From Dryomyza anilis (Eukaryota > Arthropoda > Insecta > Diptera > Dryomyzidae): a stretch of 64,000 nucleotides of DNA. Location: contig OX638132.1 in assembly GCA_951804985.1 (NCBI GenBank), positions 11,947,529 through 12,011,528 on the forward strand, read 5' to 3'. Under the pieces are notes generated by a model, which saw only the letters and a program-made list of their open reading frames with translations, searched no databases and was not told the DNA's origin. Position 1 is the first letter of the stretch. Each line of letters starts with the position of its first letter. Made by a program: the position numbers and the translations under genes. This document shows positions 22,670 to 35,262 of this stretch, one piece after another.

Positions 22670-24915
22670 CAAAATGCTATTTAAGTATTTCCTTTTCATG
22701 TTTTATTTTTTCATCACAAAGTCAAATAAATTAAGAATAAAAATATAATAAGATAATACAATAAGTTCGAAATTGAATTTAAAGGCATATACATGGTATT
22801 TAATTAATGTATAAAATTAGATCATGAACCAGTCTGTGGATTAGACTCTTCAATTGAATTTTAAAAAAATATTCAAATGTTTTTTATTCGAGGAAAATCA
22901 AAACCCCAGACGCCCCTACATAAAAGAATATAAAAATCTAAAAAAAAATTCATTAAACATGCGTGCTTCACAAACGAAACTATTTTTGCGATTTGCCGCT
23001 TAACAAAAGAAAACTCATTCATAGTCGGACGACGAACGACACTAGCGAAGCGAAGAAAAAAAACCGCACAGCTTGGCAATTTTGTGCTTGAAGTTGGCTG
23101 TGTGTTTTTTTGTTTTTTTTTTTTTTGTTGTTGTTAAATTCGAAAAAAGTGATTGATTAAATACAAAACATATGCAAAGTTATGACCATAGTTCCTTATT
23201 ATAGGAAATTTTTGTACAACAAGAAGTTTTTATTATGGGTACCCCATATATTATTAAATTATTAAACGACATTTAAACACGACTTGTATGGTGGGAGCTT
23301 CTATATAAAATAAAAAAAAAATGTTTCTGTTTGTTTTTAATACTTTTTGAAAACCCGTCTTAAATCCGGCTCTGTTTCGGTTACGTTTTCAATATTTAAT
23401 TATTTTATAATAATTACTATAATTAAAGTTACACATGATTTATTAAGTTATAAAAACTAAAAAAACTGCTGGAGCATTTCGGCTAATGTCAGGTGATAAT
23501 AAATTCAAAGTAAATAATTCGAAAAATATGCAATGAAAATGATTAATGAAATAATATTGACCAAAAAATAATAGTACAAATAATAAATAAATATATAAAA
23601 TAAAAATGACAGATAAAATAGTAAAAACAATAAATAAATTAATAAAATAAAAATAACAGATTTTTGAAAATGCACCAAAAAGTATGCAATACAAATATGT
23701 TGCTGTCTGGCTAAGCATGAGTAACATTTAATTTAAACATACTTCATAGTTAAAAATACTTTACATATGATTCATTAAATTTCAACGGAAAAAACAAATA
23801 TTTAAAACATTTAACTACTATGAATGCAAAATAAATAAAAAAAAAATTAAATAAACCAAATTGCAAACGAAATTATGAAAATTATTATTCAAATAAAATA
23901 AAATAATATAAAATAAATAAATGCAATAAGTTTGCTAGATTCTAAAAACTAACCGAAAATTAAAAAAAAAAAGAAATCACAACGACTAAAAACTTCAGCA
24001 AGGACTTCTTCAAGAGGTATGCCTATATTTTGTGTTATCTTTTTAAACTTTGCAACTACATTTTACATAAAATGAAAAAAAAAAAAAACAAAATTCACAA
24101 TTTAGCCGCTTGTAAGATTTATGCCAGCAATGCGTATTTGCCGTTATGTGTTAGACATACACACACACACACACACAGCTACTACATGCATTGACACATT
24201 TATACGACATGCAAAACAATCGAAGATGCGCACATTCACAATAGCATTTAGAAGTTTGTCACGCGGATGTCGTCATTCACAATAACAAACAGTTTTTTTT
24301 TTGTATTATTTATTTCTTCGTATTAGTTATTATATTTTAAATACTTTAATTTTTAAAAGATATTAAAAAATGCATTTCTTATTGCAATGCAAAACATTAT
24401 TATAATGACATCTAAACATATTTATGGTTTTTGCTCAAACAACTTTATGTTCAGAATGTATAAATTTAAATGATTTTTGTGAAGCAAAAACAAACATTTT
24501 ATTTACATTCAAAGATATCGTTGGTGATACAGCAAAACCGTCTAACTGCATGTGAAAATTATCTCAATTTTCTGTTATAATCGGGTTTTTTAATGATATG
24601 TTCATCGAATAAATTAGATAAGTGCCATTATAAGTTATGATATACTTAATATTGTATGAAGTAAGTGCAGAATTGAGACTGAAAATAGTTTTGTTTCTTC
24701 TGTAAAATTCAATTTGTCGGCGGTATTCGAAAATGTAGATATGCGGTTTTGTAGTATTTATCATTATAGCCGAAAACCATTAAAACAATAGAAATTATTC
24801 TATTAAAAATAATATTATTAAAATAATTAAATTTATAATACTATCAAATAAAACTCATGATTTAAAATGAAAAAACTATTAACACCTTAATCATTAGCTC
24901 AATGATCGTACCATT
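22670..24915. other. AT-rich DNA with simple repeats, no gene recognised
   Basis: It holds a poly-T run near 23110-23130, AATA/AAATA-rich DNA at 23560-23930 and an (AC)n tract at 24161-24177. The 94-codon minus-strand frame at 23443-23727 comes from AAATA-rich DNA. A GC-richer patch at 23030-23100 has no feature that I can name. Confidence 0.45.
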
Positions 24916-24920
24916 AACTA

Positions 24921-25222
24921 AAGGGTTTTTCAATAGGGACGCTACAAAAGTAGAGTGACAGAGACAGCAAACGACGTCATATTTCTTGCCGCTCTTTGGA
25001 CATTTCTCTTCAGAAAGGTTTGCCATTACATGATAGAAAGATATACGAATTCGAATTTCGGTAGTAAATTTTAATAATTTCGACTCGTTGTTGGCTCGTA
25101 TCTCTTTACAACATGAAATGGCAAACCTTACTGAAGAGAAATGTTAAAATAGCGGCATGAAATATGGCGTCGTTTGCTGTTCCTGTCGCTCTACTTTTGT
25201 AGCGTTCCTGTTGAAAAACCTT
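24921..25222. mobile_element. ~300-bp MITE with ~105-bp inverted repeats
   Basis: Left AGGGTTTTTCAATAGGGACG and inverted right AGGTTTTTCAACAGGAACG continue as matching arms for about 105 bases ('ctacaaaagtagag-gacag-', 'agcaaacgacg-catattt', 'catttctcttcag-aaggtttgccatt'). Identity is roughly 85-90% by eye. The ~90-base centre contains no gene. TTAA/TAAA-like sequence lies at both ends, but no target duplication is clear. Confidence 0.92.
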
Positions 25223-25259
25223 TAAAAAAAACTTTAAAAAACATTTTCTTCTGAGTGTA

Positions 25260-25479
25260 CAGTCAGAAAAAAAATCTTATTAAAATTCGTCAACAGGACA
25301 GTTATTGATTCAATAGTATACAAAAAATAAATATTTTCATATAAACACAATAACAATTTAATAGTATTTAATAGTATTTTGTAGTATTTTGTGGGTTTAA
25401 CATATTCAAATAATAATTTATCGTATTGACTAATTTTAATAGCAGAAAACTATTGATTTTATAGTATTTTTTCTGAATG
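25260..25479 (+). mobile_element. CAGAAAAAA MITE, copy 4, TA target duplication
   Basis: It runs from CAGTCAGAAAAAAAATC to ATAGTATTTTTTCTGAATG with TA at 25258-25259 and 25480-25481. Internal blocks are as in the family, with an extra ~20 bases ('gtgggtttaacatattc'). Confidence 0.87.
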
Positions 25480-25949
25480 TATAATAAAATAAGTCTTTAC
25501 AAATGAAATTAAATTATTATAACTACATATATTTCAATCGAATTCAATATGTTAAAGTTCTGCACAACGAAGCCCGTTAATTTCAAAATATTTATCGAAT
25601 TTTGTGCAGACATTTTATTTTCAAAAAATTGAGTTTTTCCAGTCAAATATTTTACCTGCTGATTGCAACATGAAAGCTCGCATTATTGGTGATTTTTTTG
25701 TCTGTATTTCAATTTATTGTATTTTATTTATATATTATGTCGCACATTCATGGCACAGTTTCGCGTCGACATTGAACGCAATATTGAAGGCGACATAAAG
25801 CTTATGTTCTTATGCTACTCGATATTGTGTGCAATAAGTATTATAAAAAATATTTATTTTTTTTATGTTATACATTTTTGCATTGCAGTAAGTATTTTGT
25901 TTCGGAGATTTTTATATTTATTTTTTTTTTTTGTATTGTGCTAATGCGC

Positions 25950-26330
25950 ATATTCAATAAATCACAAACGAGTGACTACACGTGTCTGGTATTAAAGTGG
26001 TGGCAGCACTGTTTTGTTGTGCCAAACAAGCGCCCCACAAGCAGTAATATAAAAACAACAAATTTAAAACGTTGCAAAAATGCATGAATACAAATCTGTG
26101 AAAAACATTGTGTCCAGTTCAATTGCAAGTTAAAAAGAAAAACATCGTACTAATTAATTCAATCATGTTGCTGCTGCGGATGCGGCAACAGTAACAAACA
26201 ACGCAAATTGAGGCTGGCGTCACTGATTCAATTAAACACACACAGTTGCACCAATCTATATACGCTCGCACGCAAACACATAATATTTAAATGCCGCACC
26301 GCACAGTGGGACAGCGAGTTCCTAAAATTC
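25950..26330 (+). promoter_or_regulatory. Possible UTR or regulatory patch
   Basis: Unique, less AT-rich DNA with 'tgctgctgcggatgcggcaac' and 'cgctcgcacgcaaacac' stands out from flanking repeats. Open frames here are short. Functional meaning is inferred only from composition. Confidence 0.2.
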
Positions 26331-26768
26331 GCAAAAAACTCAAATATCCAATTTACGTGAAACAACTTTTTTTTAATTCATTGGATAGTAAATTAAATTT
26401 TCCACAATGTGGCATCTCTAATTAAATGTGGTAAATGGGCATTTCCTGCGGTTTCGTACGTTTAAAACTTTAATATCTCAAAGGAAACATAATGAATTTA
26501 TTTGACTTTGTTGTTCTATTAGTATTTAAATAGGACTTAACATTTGCAAAAAATTAGAGAATATGGTAGATCAAAAGATATATATTAAATAGTGGTCGAA
26601 CCGGACGGGACAAAATCGGAAGTGCATATCGAGGTTCATATGGAAATTACAAATTATTCTTTTGAATTATTTTAAAATAAAGTTGAAATCATGTGCATTT
26701 TAGTTTATTTACACTTTGTTCCTAGAAATTATAGTTTATACAGAATAAATCACAGAAAAAATCCGACC

Positions 26769-26919
26769 AGAGGCCCTATTCTGGTTTGATGAGAAATATA
26801 AAATGAGAATGAAAATGAGACAAAAACTATTTTTTATATTATTAACTGAATATGAAAATAGCTTTTATTGCATTTTCATACACATTTTATATTTCTCATC
26901 AAACCAGAATAGGGCCCCT
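26769..26919. mobile_element. ~150-bp hairpin MITE, 46-bp arms
   Basis: The arms 26772-26817 and 26871-26916 are inverted repeats with 44 of 46 positions paired, starting GGCCCTATTCTGGTTTGATG. Outside them CAGA and CCTG extend the match. A GAC trinucleotide stands on both sides, and a single GAC in the reconstructed empty site fits the host, so a 3-bp duplication is plausible. The arms are much better preserved than the host, which suggests a younger insertion. Confidence 0.88.
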
Positions 26920-27069
26920 GGACAAAAAATTCCGTATATAAATTGTCACCACGATTTTTTTTTTCTATATACTTTTTGCATAGAATAAATTATTTCGAAT
27001 TATCTGTTGAGATAATTTACTTTATTTTTGTATATGTATACTATGTTTCTAAAGTTTATAGTTATTTCA

Positions 27070-27438
27070 GAGAGTATATATTTGATATAGAGTTTCCATA
27101 CAGGTGGTTTCGCTGCCACTTTTGTCAAATAAATTCAAACATTGGTTATATGGAAATTAAAACGAAAATGTTGTCAACAGACACATTTTCAAATCAATGT
27201 TCTGATATTTTCTGCCACATTTTTGGACAGACAAATAATTAACATTTATAAGGCGTTGGATTGCAATATATCTTGGTAAGTTTGGTTGCAAATTATCCGC
27301 GGACAGATCCAGTTTTGTGCACTGTTTTCCTCTGTTAACTTCAATCTGTAAAATTCCTTTTCCACATAACCAATGTTTTCGGCAGCGACGGCAGAATTAT
27401 TAGAAAATCGATTTTTACATTTTTGAAAATGCTGACCC
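27070..27438 (-). repeat. AACATTGGTTAT repeat, copy 1
   Basis: On the minus strand it matches 33380-33775 over about 340 bases. Both have 'ccgaaaacattggttatgtg', 'gaagttaacagaggaaaaca', 'atccgcggac' (inverted in one copy) and 'ggtggtttcgctgcc'. The parallel short open frames in the two copies (ENIGYVE-EFYRLKLTEEN) reflect shared ancestry, not a proven protein. Confidence 0.85.
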
Positions 27439-27834
27439 TTATACAAAAAATCAAAATTTTCCCCTTATTTTAATTTCAATGATAATTTTTAAGCTTCAGA
27501 AATATTAATTAAAATTGTCTGAAAAAACCGAAAATAATATTTTTATCTGTGTGTTTTTCAAATTATTTAATTTAGCTACTCAAAGTACATGAAAAATTGA
27601 TATATTTAGATAATAACGTAACTTTATGATTATTTTTTATACGTTATCGTTAACGAAATAGAGTTTTATTTTCAGATTCACATTTTTAATATTCAAAATC
27701 CATCATTATTTCAAAGATAGGAGTATTTGGAATTTTTCAGTCGTGGTTGCCGTTTTTCTGGAAATGTTACACAACAGCTATTCTACGCAGCAGTCAAGAC
27801 TGTTTTAGTATTATGGATATGGACTTCCTGAATT

Positions 27835-28485
27835 CGAAGATACTGTTTAAAAATGTTTCTTTGGATAGATTTACAAGATATCGGTCAATAACTTTTGAGC
27901 CGAGTTTTAAAAAGGTGGTCGCATATATTTATAAATAGTACGCGTTCTGAATACCTTATTTGATCAAGTGTTATATATAGAATGAAATGTTATTAAACAT
28001 CTATCCATCTATCTTTTTTCATACTGGTTACGCTAAAATATTTCCACATACATAGTATGACCTGCAATTCATGGGTGCAGGGTACAAAAAACAAAAAATG
28101 TGATTTTTTTGTTTACACTTTAATCAAATGTTCTCAAAATGTATCCATAGAGATCTTTAATTATGTGGTGTTTTCTTGGTAAAGCTTCAGGCTAATTTTG
28201 GAATATAAAAAATTGTTAATCAACTCGCTTTTTCGATTCTTCCCAACTTTTTAAATGCATATTTGATTTTAATTTTGATGGAAAAATATTACAATTTTCG
28301 AGTTCTTTGTAACGAATTTTCTCAACCCAGTAAACCAATTACAAAATGTTTTGAAAAATGATTTTTACTTGTTTTATTACCTTTTATTTGGCATAACACT
28401 TGATCAAATCCGTTATTAAAACGCGAAATATTTGTAAAGCTCGGTTCAAAAGTTATTGGCCGATATCTCGAAAACATATCCAAAG
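27835..28485. repeat. Fold-back pair, ~100-140 bp arms
   Basis: 'tttctttggata-gattt', 'agatatcggtcaataactttt' and 'ttgatcaagtgttat' at 27855-27985 reappear inverted as 'ataacacttgatcaa', 'aaagttattggccgatatct' and 'atatccaaagaaa' at 28393-28492. The arms are diverged and the ~400-base spacer is AT-rich. Confidence 0.75.
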
Positions 28486-28499
28486 AAAAATTTGTATTT

Positions 28500-30260
28500 C
28501 AAATTCAACAAGTTTTATCATATTGACTCTAGTTTTTGAGATATTGATTTTGGGGTATATTTTTTACATTTTTTTTTTTACAGAGTTACAAATACATTAA
28601 AAAATTATTGCAAATTTTACTTTTGAAAAAAATATTTTATTTTTCAATACAAAAAATTTATAAAATTAATTTTTAAAATATGATGTATTCAAAATACCAT
28701 CTTCAAATTTGGTTCGAACATTTGTATTATATCAACCAAATTACAAGATTTTTTTTTAGAATTTTTAAAAGGGTCCTTTTTAAAGACATCAATTTTGAAA
28801 TGCAAGGATAAAGAAGAGAATTTACATATTAATTTTTCTTAAAGCCTGTTCTATTACCTTTAAAACAAGCCATCAACAAAGTTTCTAGCTTTTCTACTTT
28901 AAGAGGTATTGAAATATAAACAACCATACAAAAGTGATTTTTGGCCAATGAAATTTGAAGCACTGTATCTCTGAAAGTAGAGGTTGAAAAAAATAAAAAA
29001 TAAATTGGTCAATGCATATCTCAATAAGCTTTATCAGCTGCCCAAATTTCATTGAAATCGAAGAAGGTGAGTTCCAACCGCTGGTCGATTTGGTGTGGTA
29101 TGGTCCATAGATGAAATGAAATCTAGTTTAAACTATGTTTAATTTGAAAATTTGTCTTAAAAATTGGGCCTTAGTTAGCTGACATTAATTTAAACTGAAG
29201 CAGTATGAATAACATTTCATCCTACACTAACTTTTGAATACCACTGGAGGTAATACAGCTGAATTAAGTTCAAAATTATAATACTTAACGTTCACAACTA
29301 AAAAATTGAAAAGTCTTATTTATACTAATAACTGAATGAATTACCTTTAACTCCAACCATCCTTAAACTAAGGAAAAAAAATGAAAATGTAAAAACTTAC
29401 AAATAAAACACTTTTCAAAAATCAGCATAAATTCAAAATTTTTAACCGAAACATTTTTTTTTAGTATCTACTATTATCATGCAAAATATTAATAAAATAA
29501 AATTGAATACAAGAAAAAAATACTGGCTTATTACGCAGCGAAATATAATCAGTCGGTTGTTTGCAATTAAATAAAATAAAAAATATTCAAAAATATTCAC
29601 GAAATCGAAAGATAGCGAGTTTTGACCGATGAAAAACATTTTTGAACCACTGTGCGTCACCCTTGTATTGTGTATTTTGATTATTATCGACATTACGTCC
29701 GCTGTTTGAGCTGCACAGAACAACACACCTATCTAACCGCCTAGCCAACCACCTTCTCAATAGCCTACACCACCTCACAACCACTCCCACTCAGTCAACA
29801 GAGCTGCTGTGCTGTAACAGTGTGTCCACTATGTAGTGTGTGTTGCATGTGCGCTTTCATTTTTTCAATAACTCTGTACTCGAGGCAACAATTTTTCCAT
29901 GAATTTTTACTTCGGCGTTTTTATTTTTGCAATGTTGTTGTGTTGGCTGACCGCATTAATTACACTTTATTAATAAAATTACAAAATAATTCAATAGTCT
30001 TTTGTGTGAATGCAATTGCCACCACAATGGCTTAATGAGAAATAAAAGCTATGTTGACCTAATAGAGAAACTTTTGAGAATTGGTATTATGGTTAACTTT
30101 TTGTCAAATATCATTTATTGTTTTCTCTAAATTACCTCTTGGCATATAGCCCTTATGACTAGCAACTTCTATGTGGAATTTGAATCTGCTATGTTTAGTA
30201 TTTTCACGATTTATAAGCCATTAACTATCTAGTATGGATAAAATAAGTCTTGTAATAATC
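28500..30260. other. Repeat-derived and unique AT-rich DNA, no gene recognised
   Basis: 'accagcggttggaactcacc' and 'cttcgatttcaatgaaatttgg' near 29035-29100 recur inverted at 30280-30345. AGTTTAAACT-type motifs at 29110-29180 resemble 41460-41970. A unique GC-richer patch at 29680-29840 with CCACC/CCAAC runs has no open frame of note. Confidence 0.45.
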
Positions 30261-30629
30261 TTTTATGAAGCATTCCACACCAATTCGACTAGAGGTTGGA
30301 AATCATCCACTTCGATTTTAATGAAATTTGGATAACTGATTAAGGCTATCGATATATGCTCTGTCCATTTTTTTTTCGATCACTACTTCCAGAGATACAG
30401 TAGTTTAAATTTTTGTTGCTCATATTATAATATCTTCTGTACGAGAAAAGCTCCATTGAGTTCTCATTTTAAAGCTAATTAAATAAACTCAAATTTTCGA
30501 TTTTTTTAAAACTTTTAAGGATATTTTTTCCTCTTTACAAATAATGACCAGTTTATCCTCATTTATGTATGCATACATTATATTGATGCAAATAAAAAGG
30601 TGTATTAAATTCTAGTAGTTAATATTTTA

Positions 30630-30927
30630 GCGTTGGTAGCTCAAGGTTAGTGCATGGGACTGCGAGTCCATATTCAAGCCTGGAAAGGGGGCTAACAACA
30701 TCTTTTAATAGAAACATTTTTCTATACCGCGATACCTCTCGGCAGTAAATGGCAAACCTACGAGAGTAAACATTGCCTATGAAAAAGCTCTCACCCGCCG
30801 TTCGGATTCGGCATTAAACTGTAGGTCCCACCACTTTGAGTACAAATATAAGACGTACAGCTCAATAGTTGTGACAGAGCTCGGCCTAAGTTCTTATAGG
30901 ACTGTAGTGCCAAACTATTATTATTAT
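30630..30927 (+). mobile_element. tRNA-derived SINE, copy 2, perfect 14-bp target duplication
   Basis: It has the same tRNA-like head (GGTAGCTCAAGGTTAGTG), body and ATT tail as the 45124 copy. TAGTTAATATTTTA is repeated exactly at 30616-30629 and 30928-30941, immediately outside the element. That is direct evidence of target-primed insertion. The region before the B-box is shortened by a small deletion. Confidence 0.95.
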
Positions 30928-30944
30928 TAGTTAATATTTTATAT

Positions 30945-32800
30945 CTTTTCTATTATTACGACTCATATCTACCGCAATACTTTAGACATCTGCACAAATG
31001 CATTTGAAGTTTCCTCAGCTATATATGCAATACTGCATTGGTCAGTATTTAGTACATTTTATCATTACAGCTGTAGCTACTTTACTGCAGTAATTGTTTC
31101 ATTATTGTCAAGTAGTGTCAAGACATTGTTTTTGTAAGACATTCAATGTTTTGAAAAACAAAACCAAATGACACTACTGTCGCTGAAAATGCAACAAGTA
31201 CAGTGCGTGAGCGCAACGAGTAACGAGTGAGAATGTTTGCATGTAAATTTGAATTTACAAATTTATTAATTGAAAAATCGATAACAATTAGTTATACCAA
31301 ATTATTTTTGCATATGTGGGATCAAATCACACATTTATTAAGACATTAAATTTGCAAAATACTTATAACACAATAAATACACAATTCATTACATATTTGG
31401 ATTGAATTCAAAAAATATTTTGTACATAATTGTAATGAATCGTAATCATAAATATGATGTACATACTCAATATATTTATGAGCACGATTTCTAACAATTA
31501 TGTACAAAATATGTTCTGTGTAGATCAACATAGCAGAAGCAGACACAGACATGTGGCAATTCTAAAAATAGATATATGTTGTTCACTATTCTAAAGAAAA
31601 TTCACATTGGTACAGTTCGTGATTGCACTGTACATTCAGAAGATAGAAGAACATAGATAGTATCGTGCTTTTATTTTGAATGTCATAAACAAAAAAAAAA
31701 GAGGTTTTTGTTTCTTAAATTTTCAATTTAACTGTATATAAACTAAATATAGATACTTTCTAATTCCTTTTAAATGTGAGAATGTTTTATATAAAATACA
31801 TTATTAGAAAAAGATTAAGCAACTGCAGCACATATATAATTTTTGACCTATTTTAGTGTTTCGAAATTCACAGAATTTTTGTAAATATAAATATATAGGT
31901 AATTACAGTACAATGACCTTAATATTGCATGAATGGTGAAATCAATCATTGCATTTCTCAGAGAGCACCAATAATTGGTGAGTTGTGGATCTAGTTAAAT
32001 ACCTTACTGATGCACACTGCGCTCTTTATTAACATAATTCACCAACTGGAAGTTTATAACTCTTTTATCCCTTGAAGAGAAGTATAAATTTCCCTTAATA
32101 CATGTAACATTTTCAATGTTAATGGTACGAAATTTCAAAAAATGGGGAAATTTATTAGAGTACTAAGAATGAAAAAATGAATGAATCTTCAGAACCTGCA
32201 TTGGCGATGCGAATCTTTAAATCAAATCAATTTTACTAATGAGCTATTCAAAGTTTTTTAATGTAATTATAAAATAAATTAATTAGAAATGAAATTTATT
32301 TATAGTCAATCGTTATGTATCTATCTTTATCATCAGTAAAATATATTTGTTACAAGAGAATCCTTTTTTTTTTATTGATTATAAACAGATACAAAAATTT
32401 AATACAAGAGTTAATTTGAAAAATATTTATATTTAGATTCAACTAATTTAAATAGCTGTATGTTTATATGCAACCATACTGCTGTCTGAACTAAAACAAC
32501 AATATGTTTTTCTATAAACATATGTATAATGAGGTCTTTCTAAGACATGTTTGCTTTTGAATATACTAATGTTAGGTTTTATTTATTATTTGTTTGGAAA
32601 TACACACAAATAACTATATATCGTCGTTGTAGAACGAATAGTCACCAAATACATTTTCAAAATGCCATATATTCATTTACAAAAATCTTTATATATCTGT
32701 CAATTTTTATTCGATGATCTCAATTTTTTTACCACATGATAAGAAAATGTAAATCTATTAATTGATATTTCAACTTTAAAAAGGCATCAATTACTTTTTA
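30945..32800. other. AT-rich DNA with no gene recognised
   Basis: I see no repeat ends, splice-bounded open frame or RNA gene. A 68-codon minus-strand frame at 31346-31552 lacks any motif. Confidence 0.45.
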
Positions 32801-32805
32801 TAATA

Positions 32806-33331
32806 CACTCACAATAAAAAGTCTGCTATTAATAGCAAACTCTGACTGCTAAATTTTAGCACACTTTAATTTGCATTTACAGCATACTTTTATCAGCAAT
32901 AGCGAACTGTTAGCTGGGAATCTTAGTTCTGCTAGTGATCAAGATCGTGCTAGTGTCACTGGTGTGCATATTGCAAGTGTAGCTAACCTGCACTAGATGG
33001 CGCCATAGTCACGAGACGCTGCAGCTAAATGTGTCTATAATTCGTAGACTCTTATTCGTCAACAATTTTTTTTTTAAAGTGATATTTCTTATACGTAATA
33101 ATAATGCACGCATGCAGGAGCGAAATAGTGAAATAAAGGTAAAAAAAATATGAGATAAATAAAAATAAATAAAAGAAATATAATAAAAAATAATAATGTA
33201 AAAATAAAAAAAATATGTCAGAAATTTCATTTGCTGTTTCAGCAGAATCCGGCGTTTTCCTCTTTTCAGCAAACATTTTTGCTATATTGGCAACCTTTTT
33301 TGCTACTGTTACAGACTTTTTATTTTGAGTG
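32806..33331. mobile_element. 526-bp MITE with CACTCA-AATAAAAAGTCTG ends
   Basis: The left end CACTCACAATAAAAAGTCTG and inverted right end CACTCAAAATAAAAAGTCTG differ at one base. TA flanks both sides (32804-32805, 33332-33333), as in Tc1/mariner-type insertions. The interior has GC-richer DNA and an A/T-rich AAATA tract (33130-33220). The overlapping minus-strand frames at 33009-33276 are low-complexity. Confidence 0.9.
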
Positions 33332-33379
33332 TATTAATCAACAAACTCGAAATTTAAGTTTTTCATAAAAATGTATTTG

Positions 33380-33775
33380 GTGACTTTTCGTTCTACAACC
33401 AGAGAGTATAGATTTTTAATAGAGATTCCTTCCGAGTTTGCTGGCGTCTCTGCCGAAAACATTGGTTATGTGGAAGTGGAATTTTACAGATTGAAGTTAA
33501 CAGAGGAAAACAGTGCACAAAACTGGATCTGTCCGCGGATAATTTGCAATCAAACTTACCAAGATATATTGCAATCCAACTTTCAATTATTTTTCTGGCC
33601 AAAAATGTGGCAGAAAACATCAGAATATTGATTTGAAAATGTGTCTGTTGACAACATTTTTGTTTCAATTTCCACATAACCAATGTTTGAATTTATTTGA
33701 CAAAAGTGGCAGCGAAACCACCTGTACGGAAACTCTATATCAAATGATACTCTCTGCTACAACGACAATATTTTC
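33380..33775 (+). repeat. AACATTGGTTAT repeat, copy 2, fold-back
   Basis: AACATTGGTTATGTGGAA at about 33458 and its complement TTCCACATAACCAATGTT near 33671 face each other. The similarity extends outward to 'agagagtat' / 'atactctct', so the element is a diverged ~390-bp fold-back. It is homologous to 27070-27438. Confidence 0.8.
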
Positions 33776-33779
33776 TAGT

Positions 33780-34610
33780 AAACACTATCGAAAACAAACA
33801 CAAAATTGTTTGAAAACATCGCTTGAAGGAGATAATCAAATTGTTTACCGCAAATGTTACGACAATTGTACTATATATTGCAAACAATTTAAAGTTAGAA
33901 ATTGTTTGCCATAAATGATCTTAATGTTTTGTATAAGAAATGAGATGTTTGTCTCAAATGCCTCAAAATTATTAAGTGTTTCCCTCTAATATTTGTAGTG
34001 TTTCCAACAGAAGTTTGATGAATTTCCAAAAAATATTTGAAAAAATATAGGGTTTGCCACAAACATTTGTAATGTTTGCAGTGATTTCACAAAACAACAA
34101 AATGATTCTGCGCATTCGTATATAAACATAATGTAATTCAGAGTGTATTGCAATATTTTCAACACTTATTACACAGTACGGATTAAAATTTTCTCATAAA
34201 TCATGTATTGCAAAATTTAATCATGATATCAAGTCAACAATAAGTGATCATAATGATTTGGTTTTTTCTTCATAATTTATGATTATAGTAAAAATCAATT
34301 ATTATGATTAAATGAATACAATTATGCGTATGCTTTCTCATGTTTTATGCATAACATTTTCATAAGTCATGAGTAATTGGAATAGTTTCTGGAATTCATT
34401 TTATGATTTATTATTCATAACTTATGATTAAAAAGTCATACATTGTGCCAAATAGATGTAGCCAGCAGATGGAAAAACAAATCTAAATTATACGGAACAA
34501 TGCGAAAAATATCGCATTTGATAATATAATATGTCAACGGGAAAAGAATATAAAAAAAAACGAGTTGGGAAAGTTAGGTCACATGGGTAAGTTCGGTCAC
34601 ATGGGGCGGA
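33780..34610. other. AT-rich DNA, ATGATT/AATCAT-rich patch
   Basis: 34190-34450 is packed with 'tcataa', 'ttatgat' and 'aatcat' words in both orientations. A weaker echo lies near 36800-36960. It is probably an old fold-back, but its ends were not resolved. No gene. Confidence 0.4.
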
Positions 34611-35222
34611 TTTTTATAGTCGGTCGGGCCCGACTATTTAATACCCTACACCTTTGGTGGGGATATTAATGTGAGATATTTAATTGCATACCTTAATTTT
34701 AAAGTTTTTAATTATGCTGAACCTCCCCACCCTCAGAATATTATTCATGTATCAGAAATTTACGTCTTATATCCCCATAAATTAAAAAAAAAACTTAAAA
34801 AAAAAATTGAAAAAAATAATTGGGCTGAACACGCATATATTTAAAATTTTGAAAGGCTAATAATTCATAGATTTGATTTTAATAATTTACGGATCCAATT
34901 TTCACTATGAAAACCCGGGAAATAATGAAAAAAAAAAGTGGGCGGATCACGCCCATTTTTGGACCACATATTTTTAGGTAAATTATAACAATATGTTTTA
35001 AATTTCATACCTATATCTTGAATACTTTTCGAGTTATTAGTTCCTAAAAAGTTATATAAAAGTGACTTGTATGAGAGGTGGGCGTGTCCGTTGACCGATT
35101 TGGCTCATTTTCAAACTCAGTTCCTACTTTTGGCTAAAATATATTGAGACGAAATTTCATCGCATTCTGATCAGTATTTCTCAAGTTATTCTGTATTCGG
35201 ACAGCAAGACAGCAAGACAGCA

Positions 35223-35262
<40 letters not shown>

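Larger units (their letters stand above)
26436..27766. mobile_element. TGGGCATTTCC TIR element, copy 2, with two nested elements
   Basis: It starts TGGGCATTTCCTGCGGTT and ends 'gccgtttttctggaaatg', matching 4033-5057 in block order ('gaaccggacgggaca', 'tacactttgttccta', 'gtctgaaaaaaccgaaaat'). A hairpin MITE (26769-26919) and a second repeat (about 27070-27438) interrupt it, since in the first copy the flanking blocks are close together. Confidence 0.75.
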
